Below are positions 13,407 through 15,405 of a stretch of DNA of 15,405 nt, piece by piece. Source of the stretch: a bacterium (GTDB lineage: Bacteria > UBP6 > JAFGXH01); contig JAMOQH010000057.1 in NCBI GenBank assembly GCA_027064085.1, positions 1 to 15,405 of the forward strand, in the 5' to 3' direction. The translations under genes and the position numbers were made by a program. The notes below the pieces were generated by a model. The model had not been told where the DNA came from and did not search any database. It saw only the letters and a list, made by a program, of their open reading frames with translations. The first letter of the stretch is position 1, and each line of letters begins with the position of its first letter.

Positions 13407-15404
13407 ATGAAAATTTTAATGTTAATATTTTTAGTAATAACAATACCATTATTTTCTAATGAATATAAAGAGTATGTCATAAAATTTAAAAACTACAATA
13501 CTAACATTATAGAAAGATATAAAAAAGATTATGATATGAAAAAATATTTTTCTCTTAGCAATGAAAAACTCCTTGAGCTAAAATTAAGTGGAGAAAAGTT
13601 AAGTGGAAATAAGTTAAATGATTTAAGAACATATTTTCTAACTAATTTAACTCAGCTGGAGTATAGAAATATAAAAAAAGATAAAAACATCTCAATAAGT
13701 TATGAAAATATCAAAAATATACCTAGACCTATAGCAGAAGATATTGCTCCTGTAACAAGTAACTGGGTAAATAGCCAAGGCTATATTGATGATTTTGAGC
13801 ATAATAGTGGTCTAAATGCTAAATATGGATGGCAATTTGTTGGTGGAAAAGGAAAAAATGTAACAGTTGTTGACATTGAAGGAGGTTGGACTACCGACCA
13901 TGAAGATTTAGGTATAGAAGATGCAAATTTATACGATGAAAACGGTATTAATTTAACAGGAACCCCAAAAGATGGAGAAGAACATGATAATAATCATGGA
14001 ACTTCTGTTTTAGGTGAAATAGCCTCTGTTGATAATGCTTATGGTACAACGGGTATTGCCCACAAAGCAAATATAAAAGTTTTAAATGATTATTCTAAAG
14101 AATATGGTTATAGCACTGCAGATGCAATTTTGCGTGGTATTTCAGTACTAGATATTGGTAGTGTTATTTTATTAGAATCTCAAAAAGGTGGACCTAATTA
14201 TCATTATGATGAAAATAATCCCAATAGTCAATTTGGTTTAGTACCTGACGAATGGTATCAAGCAGAATTTGATGCTATTAAAACAGCAACTTCTAATGGC
14301 TTTATAATTATTGAAGCTGGTGCAAATGGTGAACAAAACCTAGATGACCCTATTTACAGTACTTGCAATGGTAATAACAACACATTTTGGGGAGATAAAA
14401 GTGGTACTCAACCTTGTTTTGATATTAATACAAGAGATAGTGGAGCAATTATTGTTGGTGCAGGAAATCCTCCAAGTGGAAATTATGGTATTCCAAGGGA
14501 AAAAATGTATTATACCTCTTATGGTAAAAGAGTTGATGTTCAGGCATGGGGAATGGAAATATACACTACAGGTTATGGAGATGTTTTTTACCCTAATAAT
14601 GATGATAGACAAGCTTATACTAAGCAATTTGGTGGAACTAGTGGAGCAAGCCCTATGATTACAGGTATTGCCGCAGTATTGCAAAGCCGATATAAAGAAA
14701 AAAATAATGGCCAAACGCTAAGCTCTATTCAAATAAGAGAAATTTTAAAAAATCCAAATAATTCAAGGCCCCAAAATGGAGATGAAACTACAGAACACAT
14801 AGGACCACAACCAGATATAGAATTAATTTTTAGAAATTACTTAAATGATGTATATTCTTGTAACCCTAGATGTAATGATTGGGAATATTGTGAGCAAGAT
14901 AATGCTATTTGTAAAGTTCAAGATAATAGATGTAATAAAAATGAAGATTGTAATAGTGAATTAGATTGTAAAATAACTACTCATACTTGCGTTGACCCCT
15001 GTACTTTATTAGAATGTAAAGATTGGGAAAACTGTAATGCTCAAGCAAGAAAATGTGAATTAAAAACAGGAATGTGTAATAATAAAAGTGATTGCGAAGA
15101 AGAAGAATACTGTAATCCAGTAACTAATCAATGTATAGATTATTGTAAAAACTTAACATGCCAAGAAAACAGTACTTGTACTAGAACAGAAGATAAATCT
15201 TATGCAGAATGTGTTTGTGATACTCATTATTTAATAAATGATAATGGAATTTGTGAATATGTTGCACCTAAACCAGTTAAAAAGCCTAAAGATGATGATA
15301 GCTGTTCGTTTTCAAGTAATGGGAGTTATTTAAATTTAATATTTATTATGTTTTTTCTTTTTTTACTTAGTAAAAAAAGCTATAATTTAAAAAATAATTC
15401 TTAA
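13407..15404 (+). CDS. Secreted subtilisin-like (S8) serine protease with Cys-rich EGF-like tail and C-terminal sorting-type segment
   Basis: The true start is ATG 13407 with GGGAGGA five bases before it. An in-frame TTG at 13395 overlaps the SD and is rejected. The protein has 665 residues. A signal peptide (MKILMLIFLVITIPLFS) is followed by a propeptide-like region (about 20-110, KEYVIKFKN start). The S8 domain has catalytic D156 (VTVVDIEGGWTTDHEDL), H197 (EHDNNHGTSVLGEIAS), oxyanion N307 (EAGANGEQN) and S412 (FGGTSGASPMITG). Residues 485-618 hold about 22 Cys in EGF-like repeats (C-x-DWE-C, NKNEDCNSELDC). The end is a Lys/Pro linker, DDDSCS (C633), a hydrophobic helix LNLIFIMFFLFLL and a basic tail, resembling MYXO-CTERM-type tripartite sorting signals. 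It is thus likely surface-anchored or released after processing. Confidence 0.92.
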   Translation: MKILMLIFLVITIPLFSNEYKEYVIKFKNYNTNIIERYKKDYDMKKYFSLSNEKLLELKLSGEKLSGNKLNDLRTYFLTNLTQLEYRNIKKDKNISISYENIKNIPRPIAEDIAPVTSNWVNSQGYIDDFEHNSGLNAKYGWQFVGGKGKNVTVVDIEGGWTTDHEDLGIEDANLYDENGINLTGTPKDGEEHDNNHGTSVLGEIASVDNAYGTTGIAHKANIKVLNDYSKEYGYSTADAILRGISVLDIGSVILLESQKGGPNYHYDENNPNSQFGLVPDEWYQAEFDAIKTATSNGFIIIEAGANGEQNLDDPIYSTCNGNNNTFWGDKSGTQPCFDINTRDSGAIIVGAGNPPSGNYGIPREKMYYTSYGKRVDVQAWGMEIYTTGYGDVFYPNNDDRQAYTKQFGGTSGASPMITGIAAVLQSRYKEKNNGQTLSSIQIREILKNPNNSRPQNGDETTEHIGPQPDIELIFRNYLNDVYSCNPRCNDWEYCEQDNAICKVQDNRCNKNEDCNSELDCKITTHTCVDPCTLLECKDWENCNAQARKCELKTGMCNNKSDCEEEEYCNPVTNQCIDYCKNLTCQENSTCTRTEDKSYAECVCDTHYLINDNGICEYVAPKPVKKPKDDDSCSFSSNGSYLNLIFIMFFLFLLSKKSYNLKNNS

Positions 15405-15405
15405 T

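Noticed and set aside
14340-14714. Open frames on both strands inside the protease gene
   Set aside because: The protease frame here holds the catalytic Ser motif and conserved S8 sequence; the others look like shadow frames.
1-15405. tRNA, rRNA or riboswitch
   Set aside because: No cloverleaf with a GTTCRA arm, no rRNA-like stretch and no recognisable riboswitch core was seen on either strand.

Overview
The window is strongly AT-rich and comes from a Gram-negative bacterium. The outer-membrane evidence is a FadL/OmpP1-type beta-barrel protein, a lipoprotein with a lipobox, and a secreted Cys-rich subtilase with a C-terminal sorting-like tail. Thrombospondin type-3 and pre-peptidase-like extracellular modules, multi-PAS histidine kinases, a REC plus HD-GYP-like regulator and a MYXO-CTERM-like tail recall Deltaproteobacteria/Myxococcota/Bradymonadota-type bacteria. 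The exact lineage cannot be fixed from this sequence. The standard code is used (TGA is a genuine stop, for example at 9317-9319).

Layout. Bases 1-1773 are an accessory, degraded region. Two minus-strand C-terminal tails of Rpn-type (PD-(D/E)XK transposase/nuclease) proteins, 1-260 and 1630-1773, bracket a plus-strand block. That block holds a probably frameshifted small gene (400-632), a 257-residue protein with a PLD-like HDR motif (634-1407) and an imperfect inverted repeat resembling an integron attC site (about 1421-1548). Bases 1857-5514 hold a minus-strand two-gene operon: a soluble PAS histidine kinase, overlapping by 14 bp with a modular lipoprotein that ends in a candidate Cys-His hydrolase domain. 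Bases 5646-7247 encode an RseP-type site-2 protease, divergent from the kinase. Bases 7412-10455 encode a second multi-PAS histidine kinase and a REC/degenerate HD-GYP response regulator joined by an ATGA overlap, a likely cognate two-component pair. Bases 10538-11941 encode a FadL-like outer-membrane protein with its own promoter. Bases 11960-13204 hold a complete Rpn-family gene preceded by a striking leader. Bases 13407-15404 encode a secreted S8 protease with a Cys-rich tail and a terminal membrane/sorting segment.

The most notable signal is the leader of the Rpn gene. A good sigma70-type promoter is followed by a 21-codon open frame with a very strong Shine-Dalgarno (SD). Inside that frame lies an anti-SD segment that can pair either with the leader's own SD or with the Rpn gene's SD, the two SDs being a 13-bp direct repeat. 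This is the architecture of a translational attenuator placed on a selfish-type nuclease gene. The second notable signal is the cassette-like block with a candidate PLD-fold effector, sitting between Rpn relics.
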